Source: Tolypothrix tenuis PCC 7101
GTDB lineage: Bacteria > Cyanobacteriota > Cyanobacteriia > Cyanobacteriales > Nostocaceae
Direction of reading: 5' to 3'
DNA length: 64,000 nucleotides
Assembly (NCBI RefSeq): GCF_002368295.1
Contig: NZ_AP018248.1
Coordinates: forward strand, 8,184,625 to 8,248,624
Positions 50,463-60,167 of the stretch are shown here, piece after piece (position 1 is the first letter of the stretch; each line of letters starts with the position of its first letter). The notes under the pieces are model-generated. The model made no database searches. It was given only the letters and a program-made list of their open reading frames with translations, and was not told the DNA's origin. Both the position numbers and the translations under genes were made by a program.

Positions 50463-51467
50463 ATGACAAGTAAGCCGGAACGCGTGGTACTAATTGGAGT
50501 AGCTGGAGACTCTGGTTGCGGTAAATCTACGTTTTTGCGTCGTTTGATAGATTTGTTTGGTGAAGAATTAATGACAGTTATCTGTTTGGATGACTATCAT
50601 TCCCTAGATCGCAAACAGCGCAAAGAAACAGGAATCACCGCTCTTGATCCTAGGGCAAACAACTTTGATCTGATGTATGAGCAAATTAAAGCGCTCAAAA
50701 ATGGTCAAGCAATTGATAAGCCGATTTATAACCACGAAACCGGCATGATCGATCCGCCAGAACGGATTGAGCCGAATCACATTGTAGTGGTGGAAGGGCT
50801 GCATCCTTTATACGACGAACGGGTGCGCGAGCTAATTGACTTCAGCGTTTATTTTGATATCAGCGACGAAGTCAAAATTGCTTGGAAAATTCAGCGCGAT
50901 ATGGCAGAAAGGGGCCATCGCTATGAAGATGTCTTAGCGCAAATCAATTCCCGTAAGCCTGACTTTGAAAAGTTCATTGAGCCACAAAGAGAATTTGCTG
51001 ATGTGGTTCTGCAAGTATTACCAACTAACTTAATCAAAAACGACACAGAGCGCAAAGTTCTGCGAGTACGGATGCTTCAGCGCGAAGGTAAGGATGGTTT
51101 TGAGCCAACTTACCTGTTTGATGAAGGATCTACAATTCAATGGACTCCTTGCGGACGCAAGCTTACTTGTTCCTACCCCGGTATGCAACTGTACTACGGT
51201 TCAGATGTTTACTATGGTCGTTACGTCTCAGTATTAGAAGTAGACGGTCAATTCGACAATTTAGAAGAAGTTATTTACATCGAAACCCATTTGAGTAACA
51301 CATCCACCAAATACCAAGGTGAGATGACTCACTTGTTACTCCAGCACCGTGAGTATCCAGGTTCCAACAATGGAACTGGTTTATTCCAAGTGCTAACAGG
51401 CTTGAAAATGCGTGACGAGTATGAGCGTTTAACAGCAAAGGAAGCCAAATTAGCAGTTCAAGTTTAA
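50463..51467 (+). CDS. prk: Phosphoribulokinase
   Basis: A 334-residue cyanobacterial-type enzyme preceded by AGAGGAG. P-loop 'GVAGDSGCGKST' contains Cys19. Cys41 lies in 'VICLDDYHSLDRK', so the thioredoxin/CP12-regulated Cys pair is present with the short cyanobacterial spacing. A second pair lies in 'WTPCGRKLTCSYPGM'. Other blocks are 'ALDPRANNFDLMYEQI', 'VVVEGLHPLYDERVREL' and 'LQRDMAERGHR'-like 'KIQRDMAERGHRYEDVL'. It makes ribulose-1,5-bisphosphate from ribulose-5-phosphate and ATP in the Calvin-Benson cycle and is switched off in the dark by the GAPDH/CP12 complex. A terminator follows at once. Confidence 0.97.
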   Translation: MTSKPERVVLIGVAGDSGCGKSTFLRRLIDLFGEELMTVICLDDYHSLDRKQRKETGITALDPRANNFDLMYEQIKALKNGQAIDKPIYNHETGMIDPPERIEPNHIVVVEGLHPLYDERVRELIDFSVYFDISDEVKIAWKIQRDMAERGHRYEDVLAQINSRKPDFEKFIEPQREFADVVLQVLPTNLIKNDTERKVLRVRMLQREGKDGFEPTYLFDEGSTIQWTPCGRKLTCSYPGMQLYYGSDVYYGRYVSVLEVDGQFDNLEEVIYIETHLSNTSTKYQGEMTHLLLQHREYPGSNNGTGLFQVLTGLKMRDEYERLTAKEAKLAVQV

Positions 51468-51493
51468 AACAGCAGTGTTTGTGTCAAAGCTTT

Positions 51494-51524
51494 GGGGGAT
51501 GCTGAAGGGTATCCCCCTTTTTTT
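51494..51524 (+). terminator. Intrinsic terminator after prk
   Basis: GGGGGAT pairs with ATCCCCC across a 10-base loop, followed by seven T. It lies 27 bases after the prk stop. Confidence 0.85.
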
Positions 51525-51720
51525 GTGTTGCTCAAAACATTTTAGCCACAAGAAATTATATTTTTTCTTCGCCCAACATTTAATACCAGTATAGTTTTTT
51601 ATAACTTCAGAAGACACTAACTATTTCATGTGTAAATATTGTTATGATTTCAGAAATTAGAGTAACTGAACTGAATCACTTGATTTAGTCAGCGAAGCAC
51701 TCTTAAAAGGAGGAATGCCT

Positions 51721-52995
51721 TTGTCTCGTCGATATTTATTTACCTCCGAGTCAGTTACTGAAGGACATCCAGATAAAATCTGCGATCAGATTTCTGATAC
51801 GATTCTGGATGCTTTACTGACACAAGACCCCACTAGTCGTGTGGCGGCTGAGGTAGTTGTTAATACTGGCTTAGTGCTGATTACTGGAGAAATCACCACT
51901 CAAGCCAATGTCAATTATGTCAATCTGGCTCGCCAAAAAATTGCGGAAATTGGTTATACCAATGCCGATAATGGCTTTTCGGCAAATAGTACCAGTGTAT
52001 TGGTAGCATTAGACGAGCAATCACCTGACATTGCCCAAGGTGTGAACACTGCTCACGAAACCCGCGAACAGGATAGTGAAGAACTATTCGACAGCATCGG
52101 TGCAGGCGACCAAGGGATTATGTTTGGTTTTGCTTGTAACGAAACACCAGAACTGGTGCCTTTACCTATTTGTCTTGCTCATCGTATTGCTCGCCGCCTA
52201 GCAGCAGTTCGCAAAACAGGTGATTTATCTTACCTACGTCCCGACGGTAAAACCCAAGTTACTGTAATTTATGAAGATGGGCGACCAGTAGGTATAGATA
52301 CTATCCTGATTTCTACCCAACATACAGCTTCTATTGGGGAAATCACTGATGAAGAGGCAGTCCAAGCCAAGATTAAACAAGACCTCTGGACAGCGGTAGT
52401 GGAACCTGTGTTTGGTGACATTGACATCAAGCCAGACGAACAAACCAGATTTTTAGTCAACCCCACAGGCAAATTTGTCATTGGTGGCCCGCAAGGCGAC
52501 TCTGGTTTGACAGGACGGAAAATCATCGTTGATACCTACGGTGGTTATTCCCGACATGGCGGCGGTGCTTTCTCTGGTAAAGACCCCACCAAAGTAGACC
52601 GTTCCGCAGCTTATGCAGCTCGCTATGTAGCGAAAAACATTGTTGCTGCTGAGTTAGCAGAAAAATGTGAAGTACAGCTCAGTTATGCCATTGGCGTAGC
52701 GCGTCCTGTGAGCATTTTTCTAGACACCTTTGGGACTGGCAAAGTCGATGACAATATCTTGTTGGAATTAGTCAAAAAGCATTTTGAACTACGTCCTGCA
52801 GGAATTATCCACGCTTTCAATTTACGTAACCTACCAAATGAAAGAGGCGGACGTTTTTATCAGGACGTCGCGGCTTACGGTCATTTTGGGCGGAATGATT
52901 TAGACCTACCTTGGGAACGTACCGACAAGGCCGACTTGTTAAAGCAAGCAGTTAACGAGTCACTGACAGCCGCGATCGCCCAAGCACTGAAGTAA
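51721..52995 (+). CDS. metK: S-adenosylmethionine synthase
   Basis: A TTG start at 51721 is chosen: AGGAGG ends 7 bases before it, and translation from there gives 'MSRRYLFTSESVTEGHPDK', the family N-terminus. The ATG at 51715 overlaps the ribosome site with no spacing. It has 424 residues. Key blocks: 'GHPDKICDQISDTILDAL', 'GAGDQGIMFGFA' (ATP loop), 'FVIGGPQGDSGLTGRKIIVD', 'GGGAFSGKDPTKVDRSAAY' (phosphate and metal binding) and 'DTFGTGKVDD'. It joins methionine and ATP to make S-adenosylmethionine. No SAM riboswitch was recognised in the leader. Confidence 0.96.
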   Translation: MSRRYLFTSESVTEGHPDKICDQISDTILDALLTQDPTSRVAAEVVVNTGLVLITGEITTQANVNYVNLARQKIAEIGYTNADNGFSANSTSVLVALDEQSPDIAQGVNTAHETREQDSEELFDSIGAGDQGIMFGFACNETPELVPLPICLAHRIARRLAAVRKTGDLSYLRPDGKTQVTVIYEDGRPVGIDTILISTQHTASIGEITDEEAVQAKIKQDLWTAVVEPVFGDIDIKPDEQTRFLVNPTGKFVIGGPQGDSGLTGRKIIVDTYGGYSRHGGGAFSGKDPTKVDRSAAYAARYVAKNIVAAELAEKCEVQLSYAIGVARPVSIFLDTFGTGKVDDNILLELVKKHFELRPAGIIHAFNLRNLPNERGGRFYQDVAAYGHFGRNDLDLPWERTDKADLLKQAVNESLTAAIAQALK

Positions 52996-53028
52996 ACTGG
53001 TGTAATATTCCAGAAAATTACTGAATAG

Positions 53029-53067
53029 AGGGGTATGAGTAAATTTTATGGGTTTACTCATACCCCT
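53029..53067 (+). terminator. Strong intrinsic terminator after metK
   Basis: AGGGGTATGAGTAAA pairs perfectly (15 bp) with TTTACTCATACCCCT around a 9-base loop, followed by TTGTTGTTT. It starts 34 bases after the metK stop. Confidence 0.85.
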
Positions 53068-53076
53068 TTGTTGTTT

Positions 53077-53180
53077 GGGGGATTGGGGACTGGGGAGTGG
53101 GGACTGGGGAGGTGAGGAGGATGAGGAAGACAAGGGGACATAACAAACACCAATTACCATTACCCATTACCCATTCCCCC
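53077..53180. repeat. STRR block after metK
   Basis: GGGGGATTGGGGACTGGGG-type heptamers, a GGAGGATGAGGAAG stretch, then ACCAATTACCATTACCC heptamers. The same order of unit types is seen at 10521-10688 and 12688-12830. Confidence 0.8.
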
Positions 53181-53649
53181 ATCTTGGAGAATCCATAAAA
53201 TTGATGATAAGATTGGAAAACAGTTGGCCTGCGAAAAAAAGCAGTGGTTTTGATACTTTTTGGTGTAGGAAGCTGGTTTAAAATGCTTTATCCATGTTGA
53301 TGGAAGCTAATTGAAAGCACAAGCAGGGTAAATTAGTTGCTGATATGCCAAGATAGCTGTAATCAACTCTTGTCGAAGTCAATCAATAGCAAAAATACGC
53401 TTAGAGGAGTGCATTTTCTTGAGGGAAACGCTTTTGCTAGTAAAAGCGATTTTTGATGACGTTAGTGTTGATATCTATAAGTCATAGAAAAATAACTTAA
53501 ATATAATAAAGGTCATGCCGATTATCTAATGAGCTATAATTTGCTCTTGTCATAAAAAAAGATAATTAAAGTGTTAATCACTAGTCAAATTGCTAGAAAA
53601 AATAGAGCTAATGTGATGATTTTTACAGGAGGGTAAGGAGATTTGAGTG

Positions 53650-55374
53650 ATGCAAACTCAAAAGCCAGCCCCTGTTGAGAGCAGTAAAGAAAGCAAAACA
53701 GTGCCAGGTGAAGAGCCATATACAGACGAACTCCCAACTATTGAATTTCCCTCCAGAGGGAAACTCAAGGCTAGTTCCTGGCGCATACATCAAAAAATTG
53801 GCTACGGATATTTTGTAGCGATTGGAATTGGCTTTTTTGGCTCACTCACAGGTTTAGTAATCGCTAATCATTATCGGGGAAGGGAAATTAGGCAACTTAA
53901 CCAAGCTCATGAGCAAGGACAACTACTGACCAATTATAAAGATGCAGTCATCGGCGCACAATTATATAGTTCTAACTTAGTTGCAGTTTTGGAAGATAGC
54001 CACAGGCTGCAAACGAAAAAAGCTGAATTTCTCAGAAGTGTGGAGAAAGCCAAGCACTTAGAGCCACAAATTACTGGTTTTATTGAGAAAAAGCCGAAAA
54101 CATTAGCAGCAACAAGTTCTACTTTAGAGACTTTATTGCAGAATTACGCCATTAATTTAGAGTCTTATGTTAATCAGATAGAGCCTGTATTGAGGGAAAT
54201 TGACAGGAAAAACGTGCAGAAGCAGGAACTGGACTCAGTCCGGGAGCGATTGCTAGCAATTATGCGCGGTGACACTGCAATGCAGCTAGAACAGCTGTCG
54301 CAAACACTGACTAACATTTTAGAAAATGCTGAAGTCAAAGAAGATGAAAGGACACTAGCTGTAGAACAAGCGAAAGGAGTTGAGAGACTGATCGTGATTG
54401 TGAGTATGCTGGTTTCAGTGGCGATCGCAGCTATTGTAGCTTGGCGGACTAGCCGTGCGATCGCAGAACCAGTCATCACCGTCACTCAAGTTGCTGAACA
54501 GGTGGCGAGAAAATCGAATTTCGATTTACGAGCGCCAGTCACTACAGAAGATGAAATTGGCTTATTAGCTAAATCTTTGAATCGTCTAATTGAACGGGTA
54601 TCTGAGCGGACGAAAGAACTGCAACAAGCCAAAGAATTAGCTGAAGCGGCTAGTAAGGCAAAAAGCATTTTTCTGGCTAATGTGAGTCATGAATTGCGTA
54701 CACCATTAAATGCGGTAATTGGCTTAAGTCAACTCCTACAAGATGATGCAACAGATTTAAGTTTATCGGGAGATTTTATTACCGACCTAGAAACAATTAA
54801 TGCTGCTGGCAGACATTTATTAGAACTAATAAATGACATCCTCGATTTATCTAAAATTGAAGCAGGGAAAATGACTCTTTACCCAGAGACATTTGAAATT
54901 GCCACACTCATTAATAATGTCGTGCTTACAGTTAGACCTGCTGTTGAGAAAAACGGCAATATTCTAGAAATAGATTATGACGAAAAACTGGGTACCATGT
55001 ATGCCGATCAAACCAGGATGCGGCAAGTATTGTTAAATTTGTTGAGTAATGCTGCCAAATTTACCACCAATGGTAAGGTCACATTAACAGTTAAAAGTGA
55101 AAAGGATGACTTTGTCCCCGAAGCTCCTTTTGGTTTCATTACTTTTACTGTAAGCGACACAGGAATTGGGATGTCTCAAACTCAACAAAAGCAGTTATTT
55201 CAACCCTTTATTCAAGGTGATACATCAACTACGAAAAAGTATGGTGGTACTGGTTTAGGGTTAGCAATTAGCCGCCATTTTTGCCAAATGATGGGCGGAG
55301 AAATTACTGTTAAAAGTCAGTTAGGGATGGGTTCTACTTTTACTGTACGCTTACCTTTAACTGTGCAAGACTAA
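53650..55374 (+). CDS. Membrane sensor histidine kinase (TM-sensor-TM-HAMP-HisKA-HATPase)
   Basis: The start is the ATG at 53650, 8 bases after AAGGAG; a GTG directly before it is also possible. It has 574 residues. After a Pro/Glu-rich N-terminal tail come a first membrane segment (about 53-73), an extracytoplasmic helical sensor (about 75-245), a second membrane segment (about 247-266), a HAMP domain ('RAIAEPVITVTQVAEQVAR') and a short coiled coil. HisKA 'FLANVSHELRTPLNAVIGL' has His near 347, with N-box 'LLNLLSNAAKFTTNG' and 'DTGIGM', 'YGGTGLGLAISRHF'. It is a classical transmembrane kinase; no response regulator is adjacent, so the partner and signal are unknown. Confidence 0.92.
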   Translation: MQTQKPAPVESSKESKTVPGEEPYTDELPTIEFPSRGKLKASSWRIHQKIGYGYFVAIGIGFFGSLTGLVIANHYRGREIRQLNQAHEQGQLLTNYKDAVIGAQLYSSNLVAVLEDSHRLQTKKAEFLRSVEKAKHLEPQITGFIEKKPKTLAATSSTLETLLQNYAINLESYVNQIEPVLREIDRKNVQKQELDSVRERLLAIMRGDTAMQLEQLSQTLTNILENAEVKEDERTLAVEQAKGVERLIVIVSMLVSVAIAAIVAWRTSRAIAEPVITVTQVAEQVARKSNFDLRAPVTTEDEIGLLAKSLNRLIERVSERTKELQQAKELAEAASKAKSIFLANVSHELRTPLNAVIGLSQLLQDDATDLSLSGDFITDLETINAAGRHLLELINDILDLSKIEAGKMTLYPETFEIATLINNVVLTVRPAVEKNGNILEIDYDEKLGTMYADQTRMRQVLLNLLSNAAKFTTNGKVTLTVKSEKDDFVPEAPFGFITFTVSDTGIGMSQTQQKQLFQPFIQGDTSTTKKYGGTGLGLAISRHFCQMMGGEITVKSQLGMGSTFTVRLPLTVQD

Positions 55375-55422
55375 GTTAGATTGAGATGGGTAAATGCATA
55401 GTGGCTTATCGTAGAAATCGCC

Positions 55423-55728
55423 TCATTCATCATTAGATTCCGAAAACAGCGATTTCAAATTGCGATATCCGCTTACTACACGCACGATTTCTATTCCGTC
55501 AATAATCACGCGGTAAAGAATAATCTAACTATCAAGGAGAATGCCTCGTAATGATGGTTCTATATCAGCATAACTGCGTCCCATATTGGGATATTTGGCT
55601 AAATTTTTGCACTTTTCTGCAAAAGAATTGACAAAGCGATCGCCTGCATCTAAATTATGACTAGCAAAATAATCAGCAATCTCATCTAAATCTTGAATAG
55701 CTGCTGGAGAAATTATATAGTTACTCAT
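55423..55728 (-). pseudogene. parE: ParE-type toxin with in-frame TAG (parDE locus 1)
   Basis: From ATG to the first stop there are 67 residues: 'MSNYIISPAAIQDLDEIADY', 'FVNSFAEKCKNLAKYPNMGR' and 'LRGILLDS', then TAG (55525-55527). The same frame continues without a break for 33 codons: 'IILYRVIIDGIEIVRVVSGY', then 'RNLKSLF', to a TGA at 55423. The continuation is exactly the C-terminal half of the ParE fold, so the TAG stands where the family normally has Tyr before 'IILYR'. Truncated ParE would lack the strands needed for gyrase poisoning. The start overlaps the end of parD by 4 bases (ATGA). Either it is a recently inactivated toxin or the stop is read through. Confidence 0.85.
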
Positions 55729-55991
55729 GCTTGGCGATCGCGAGCTTGACGAAGTTTCTCTTGCAATCTATCAATCACAATTTCTCCGTCTACTCCTTCT
55801 CCTTGCTCAAGCTGTGCTATGCCAATTGCGACTTTTTCACGGGTTTCTTCTACCCATTTTTCATAATGCTTGTCTCTTGCTTCTAGCAGTTGTAACGCTT
55901 CTACAATTACTTCATATGCAGTTGCATATTTACCAGTTTCCAACTTACCTTGAATAAATTTTTCTTCTTCTGGTTTTAGGTTGATATTCAT
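55725..55991 (-). CDS. parD: ParD-type antitoxin (locus 1)
   Basis: The start is the Met of 'MNINLKPEEEKFIQGKLETG', giving 88 residues; the longer frame to 56051 adds 20 residues unlike the family. The N-terminal half is a ribbon-helix-helix DNA-binding domain ('GKYATAYEVIVEALQLLE'), and the C-terminal half is a charged helix that wraps the toxin ('EKVAIGIAQLEQGEGVDGEI'). It overlaps parE by 4 bases. It looks intact although its toxin is interrupted, so it may now act as a free antitoxin or repressor. Confidence 0.87.
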   Translation of the reverse strand: MNINLKPEEEKFIQGKLETGKYATAYEVIVEALQLLEARDKHYEKWVEETREKVAIGIAQLEQGEGVDGEIVIDRLQEKLRQARDRQA

Positions 55992-56292
55992 AAGTGGAAA
56001 TTTTACTTTTTCTGTTATTATAGCTATCTCTCTACTTTCCTGTGACACCATAAATGTAAACTGGATTCTGGCAGTTGAACCCCAGTATTAAAATTTCCCA
56101 CAGCTTTAGAGCCAGTTACGAGCAGTTTCAAGCACTTGCAAGTGTAAATCGTGGCTTAAGGCGGGAAATAATAGCAGAGTAAGATTTTTGTACGGAAATT
56201 CAGCAAAGTCAAATTGAGATATTTGAATAGCCTAGAATAATAGGCGTTGAGTACGATACTCTCAAAATAAGCAATTCTCTGCCCAGTCATCC

Positions 56293-58614
56293 ATGACCAC
56301 AACTATTGACTTTCTCAGCCATCTTAACCCCAGCCAACGTCAAGCCGTAGAACATTACTGCGGCCCGCTGCTAGTTGTGGCTGGTGCAGGTTCCGGTAAA
56401 ACACGCGCGTTGACTTATCGGATTGCTAACCTGATTCTTAAACATCGTGTAGCGCCCGAAAATATTTTAGCGGTGACTTTCACAAATAAAGCCGCTAGGG
56501 AGATGAAAGAACGGATTCAAAAGCTGTTTGCGGAAGAAGAAGCAATCAAACAACACGGAACTAGGTTTGATTTGTTGACGGAATATCAACAGACGCAACT
56601 GCGATCGCAAGTTTACCGCGAAACTATCAAAGATTTATGGTGCGGTACTTTTCACAGTCTGTTTTCTCGCATCCTCCGATTTGATATTGAGAAGTACCAA
56701 GACGAAAAAGGTCGGCGGTGGAATAAAAATTTCTCAATTTTTGATGAATCTGACGCTCAAAGCTTGATTAAGGATATTGTTACAAAACAGCTAAATTTAG
56801 ACGATAAGAAATTTGACCATCGTTCGGTGCGTTATGCAATTAGTAACGCTAAAAACCAAGGTTTATCACCACAACAATTTGAACAGGAGCAACCAAATTA
56901 TCGCGGAAGGGTAATTGCTCAAGTTTATAATTCCTATCAAGATAGGTTGGCACAAAATAACGCCCTTGATTTTGATGATTTAATTCTCATTCCTACTCGA
57001 CTGTTTCAGCAAAACGAACAGGTATTAGGTTATTGGCATCGCAAATTTTGCCATATTTTAGTTGATGAATATCAAGATACTAACCGCACTCAGTATGACC
57101 TAATACGCTTGTTGGTCACTAATGGCGAAGATAGAAAGACTGAATGGAATTGGCAAAATCGTTCGGTGTTTGTTGTCGGTGATGCTGACCAGTCAATTTA
57201 CTCTTTTAGAATGGCTGACTTCACAATCTTGCTAGAGTTTCAGAATGATTTTGGTGATGGTTTACCAGATGCAGACACCAGAACAATGGTGAAGTTAGAA
57301 GAAAACTATCGCTCTTGTGAAAATATTCTGCAAGCGGCTAATGAACTGATTGAAAATAATACTCAACGGATTGATAAAGTTCTGAAACCGACGCGGGGCG
57401 CAGGTGAGCAAATTTATTGTCACAAAGCGGATAATGAATTAGATGAAGCCGCGTTTATCATCGATCAAATTCGCTCTTTAGAATATCAAAATCCCGAAAT
57501 AAACTGGGGCAGTTTTGCCATACTTTATCGGACAAACGCCCAATCACGCCCCTTTGAAGAACTGCTGGTGAAATATCAAATTCCTTACACAGTTGTGGGG
57601 GGAATGAGATTTTACGATCGCAAAGAAATCAAAGATGTGATTGCTTACTTAAGAGCGATCACCAATCCTGCGGATACTGTGAGTTTGTTACGAGTTATTA
57701 ATACTCCCCGACGTGGTATTGGCAAAACAACTATTGATGCTTTGATTAACGCTTCCCAGCAATTAGGGACAACTCTCTGGGAAATACTGTCAGACGATAC
57801 TTCAGTTAATACCTTAGCGGGACGAGGTGCGAAATCGGTTAAAGCCTTTGCCGAAATGATTAGCCGTTGGCAAGGCGAAATCGGTACCATGCCAGCCGCA
57901 GAAATTGTGCAAGGTATATTAGAAGACTCTGGTTATGTGCAAGACTTGCTCAGTCAAGGTACAGACGAATCCCAAGATAGAATCCAAAACGTCCAAGAAC
58001 TTTACAACGCTGTACTGCAATTCCAAGAAGAAAATGAAGATGCTACCCTACAAGGATTTTTGCAAAGTACTGCCCTGAGTTCCGATTTAGATAATTTAAA
58101 AGAAGGAAAAACAGCAGTTTCTTTGATGACTTTGCACGCTTCTAAAGGGTTGGAATTTCCTGTAGTCTTTTTGGTGGGATTAGAGCAGGGACTATTCCCC
58201 GGCTACCGTTCCCTCAGCGATCCTGCATCTTTAGAAGAAGAACGCCGCCTGTGTTATGTGGGAATTACCCGCGCCCAAGAGAGGTTATATTTATCACACG
58301 CTCGTGAACGCAGGCTTTACGGTTCGCGTGAACCTGCAGTGCGATCGCAATTTTTAGACGAATTACCAGAAGAATTATTAGCTAATGGTCGCAGAGGTCG
58401 TCAAACCTATACTAAACCTGCTACCACTACCAATGGTAATGGTAAGCAGAATTGGCAAGTAGGCGATCGCGTTTTACATAAATCTTTTGGGGTAGGTGAA
58501 ATCACTCATGTATTTGGGGATGGACAGAAGCTTTCTGTAGCAATTAAATTTGCGAATTTGGGACAAAAAATTATTGATCCCAGAGTAGCGCAGTTACAAA
58601 AAGTAGATTATTGA
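56293..58614 (+). CDS. pcrA: ATP-dependent DNA helicase, PcrA/UvrD family
   Basis: A 773-residue superfamily 1A helicase: Q-motif 'LNPSQRQAVEHYCGPLLVVA', Walker A 'GAGSGKTRAL', motif Ia 'AVTFTNKAAREMKERI', Walker B 'ILVDEYQDTNRTQYDL', motif III 'FVVGDADQSIYSFRMAD', motif IV 'LEENYRSCENIL', motif V 'VSLMTLHASKGLEFPVVFLV' and motif VI 'YVGITRAQERLYLSHA'. The C-terminus (about 712-770) is a Tudor-like domain ('QVGDRVLHKSFGVGEI'), as in PcrA proteins that bind RNA polymerase. It unwinds DNA 3' to 5' in nucleotide-excision repair and in clearing replication-transcription conflicts. Confidence 0.95.
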   Translation: MTTTIDFLSHLNPSQRQAVEHYCGPLLVVAGAGSGKTRALTYRIANLILKHRVAPENILAVTFTNKAAREMKERIQKLFAEEEAIKQHGTRFDLLTEYQQTQLRSQVYRETIKDLWCGTFHSLFSRILRFDIEKYQDEKGRRWNKNFSIFDESDAQSLIKDIVTKQLNLDDKKFDHRSVRYAISNAKNQGLSPQQFEQEQPNYRGRVIAQVYNSYQDRLAQNNALDFDDLILIPTRLFQQNEQVLGYWHRKFCHILVDEYQDTNRTQYDLIRLLVTNGEDRKTEWNWQNRSVFVVGDADQSIYSFRMADFTILLEFQNDFGDGLPDADTRTMVKLEENYRSCENILQAANELIENNTQRIDKVLKPTRGAGEQIYCHKADNELDEAAFIIDQIRSLEYQNPEINWGSFAILYRTNAQSRPFEELLVKYQIPYTVVGGMRFYDRKEIKDVIAYLRAITNPADTVSLLRVINTPRRGIGKTTIDALINASQQLGTTLWEILSDDTSVNTLAGRGAKSVKAFAEMISRWQGEIGTMPAAEIVQGILEDSGYVQDLLSQGTDESQDRIQNVQELYNAVLQFQEENEDATLQGFLQSTALSSDLDNLKEGKTAVSLMTLHASKGLEFPVVFLVGLEQGLFPGYRSLSDPASLEEERRLCYVGITRAQERLYLSHARERRLYGSREPAVRSQFLDELPEELLANGRRGRQTYTKPATTTNGNGKQNWQVGDRVLHKSFGVGEITHVFGDGQKLSVAIKFANLGQKIIDPRVAQLQKVDY

Positions 58615-59045
58615 TCCTCTCTGGACTAAAACCTACAGAGATTCTTGGTTTCGCAAATCTAATTAAGATTTATTTGATGAATAGTCTCTAAAGTAATGTG
58701 ACGAATGAGTCCAAGACAGTGCACAGATATGCTTATAGCGGGCATATCTGGCGTAAGTTCATCCCAAATCAAATAATGTTTGCGACACATCAATATGTTC
58801 TAGAGGGCAAGGCAGTACCATGCCCCTACAACCTGTCGCATTTTTTTCAAATTGGTATTATGTTTTGAATTACTAATTAGTTAAATAGTAATAATTTTAA
58901 CTTTAATATAAGTAAAACTGATTACTTATATTAGTTTTACAAAACTATTAGTACTTGATGAACTTTTGTAAATGAGTGTAAAGTAAGTTTACAGGCAAAA
59001 CAAACCTTGTCTGATTCATAAATCACTAATCGCATTCATAAAACA
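58615..59045. other. psbA upstream region
   Basis: 431 bases with a shortened MITE copy (58763-58860) and an A/T-rich psbA promoter region. A short inverted repeat GTAAA-GTAAG-TTTAC lies at about 58978-58992. I could not fix the transcription start. Confidence 0.45.
58763..58860. mobile_element. MITE-like element, short copy D
   Basis: About 98 bp. The left end 'CAAATCAAATAATGTTTGCG' pairs with the right end 'CTGTCGCATTTTTTTC' ... 'AAATTGGTAT'. The inner palindrome is shortened (GGGCAAGGCAGTACCATGCCC). It is an internally deleted form of copies A, C and E and lies about 185 bases before psbA. Confidence 0.65.
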
Positions 59046-60128
59046 ATGACAGCAACCTTACAACAGCGCTCTAGCGCTAACGTATGGGATCGCTTCTGCG
59101 AATGGATTACCAGCACCAATAACCGTTTATACATCGGTTGGTTCGGTGTCCTCATGATCCCAACCCTACTAGCTGCAACCGCTTGCTTCGTAATCGCATT
59201 CATCGCAGCACCTCCAGTAGACATCGATGGTATCCGTGAACCCGTTGCAGGTTCCTTAATCTACGGAAACAACATCGTCTCTGGTGCAGTTGTTCCTTCT
59301 TCTAACGCTATCGGTTTACACTTCTACCCAATTTGGGAAGCAGCTTCCTTAGATGAGTGGTTGTACAACGGTGGCCCTTACCAATTGGTAATATTCCACT
59401 TCTTACTAGGAGTATTCTGCTACCTAGGTCGTGAGTGGGAATTGTCTTACCGCTTGGGAATGCGTCCTTGGATCTGCCTAGCATTCTCTGCACCAGTAGC
59501 AGCAGCAACAGCAGTATTCTTGATCTACCCCATTGGTCAAGGTTCCTTCTCAGATGGTATGCCCTTGGGTATCTCCGGTACCTTCAACTTCATGATCGTG
59601 TTCCAAGCAGAACACAACATCCTCATGCACCCCTTCCACATGTTAGGTGTGGCTGGTGTATTCGGTGGTAGCTTGTTCTCTGCAATGCACGGTTCTCTAG
59701 TAACAAGCTCCTTGGTTCGTGAAACCACCGAGAACGAATCTCAAAACTACGGTTACAAGTTCGGTCAAGAGGAAGAAACCTACAACATCGTAGCTGCACA
59801 CGGTTACTTTGGTCGTCTAATCTTCCAATACGCTTCTTTCAACAACAGCCGTTCTTTACACTTCTTCTTGGCTGCATGGCCAGTAGTCGGTATCTGGTTC
59901 ACCGCGTTGGGCGTAAGCACAATGGCGTTCAACTTGAACGGTTTCAACTTCAACCAATCAGTGATTGACTCTCAAGGTCGTGTAGTTAACACCTGGGCTG
60001 ATATCATCAACCGCGCTAACTTGGGTATGGAAGTAATGCACGAGCGTAACGCTCACAACTTCCCCTTAGACTTGGCTGCTGGCGAGCAAGCACCTGTTGC
60101 TTTAACTGCTCCTGCTATCAACGGCTAA
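59046..60128 (+). CDS. psbA: Photosystem II D1 protein
   Basis: A 360-residue D1 with all expected features. Five membrane helices carry P680, pheophytin and the QB site. Residue 130 is Glu ('LGREWELSYR'), the form linked to the high-light type of cyanobacterial D1. The manganese-cluster ligands Asp170, Glu189, His332, Glu333, His337, Asp342 and Ala344 can be placed. The 16-residue C-terminal extension after 'NFPLDLA' is removed by CtpA. Codon use is strongly biased to C-ending codons, as in very highly expressed genes. No clear Shine-Dalgarno sequence precedes the ATG. A strong terminator follows. Other psbA copies are expected elsewhere in the genome. Confidence 0.99.
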   Translation: MTATLQQRSSANVWDRFCEWITSTNNRLYIGWFGVLMIPTLLAATACFVIAFIAAPPVDIDGIREPVAGSLIYGNNIVSGAVVPSSNAIGLHFYPIWEAASLDEWLYNGGPYQLVIFHFLLGVFCYLGREWELSYRLGMRPWICLAFSAPVAAATAVFLIYPIGQGSFSDGMPLGISGTFNFMIVFQAEHNILMHPFHMLGVAGVFGGSLFSAMHGSLVTSSLVRETTENESQNYGYKFGQEEETYNIVAAHGYFGRLIFQYASFNNSRSLHFFLAAWPVVGIWFTALGVSTMAFNLNGFNFNQSVIDSQGRVVNTWADIINRANLGMEVMHERNAHNFPLDLAAGEQAPVALTAPAING

Positions 60129-60167
60129 TTTCTGAGACAAAAGTAATAGCTTCTCTGTGAATTAAAA

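Larger units (their letters stand above)
52996..53649. other. Spacer between metK and the membrane kinase
   Basis: 654 bases holding the metK terminator, an STRR block (53077-53180) and about 460 A/T-rich bases that must include the promoter of the next gene. Nothing further was recognised. Confidence 0.5.

Noticed and set aside
51525..51714. SAM riboswitch before metK
   Set aside because: No conserved riboswitch core or paired stems could be recognised in the leader.
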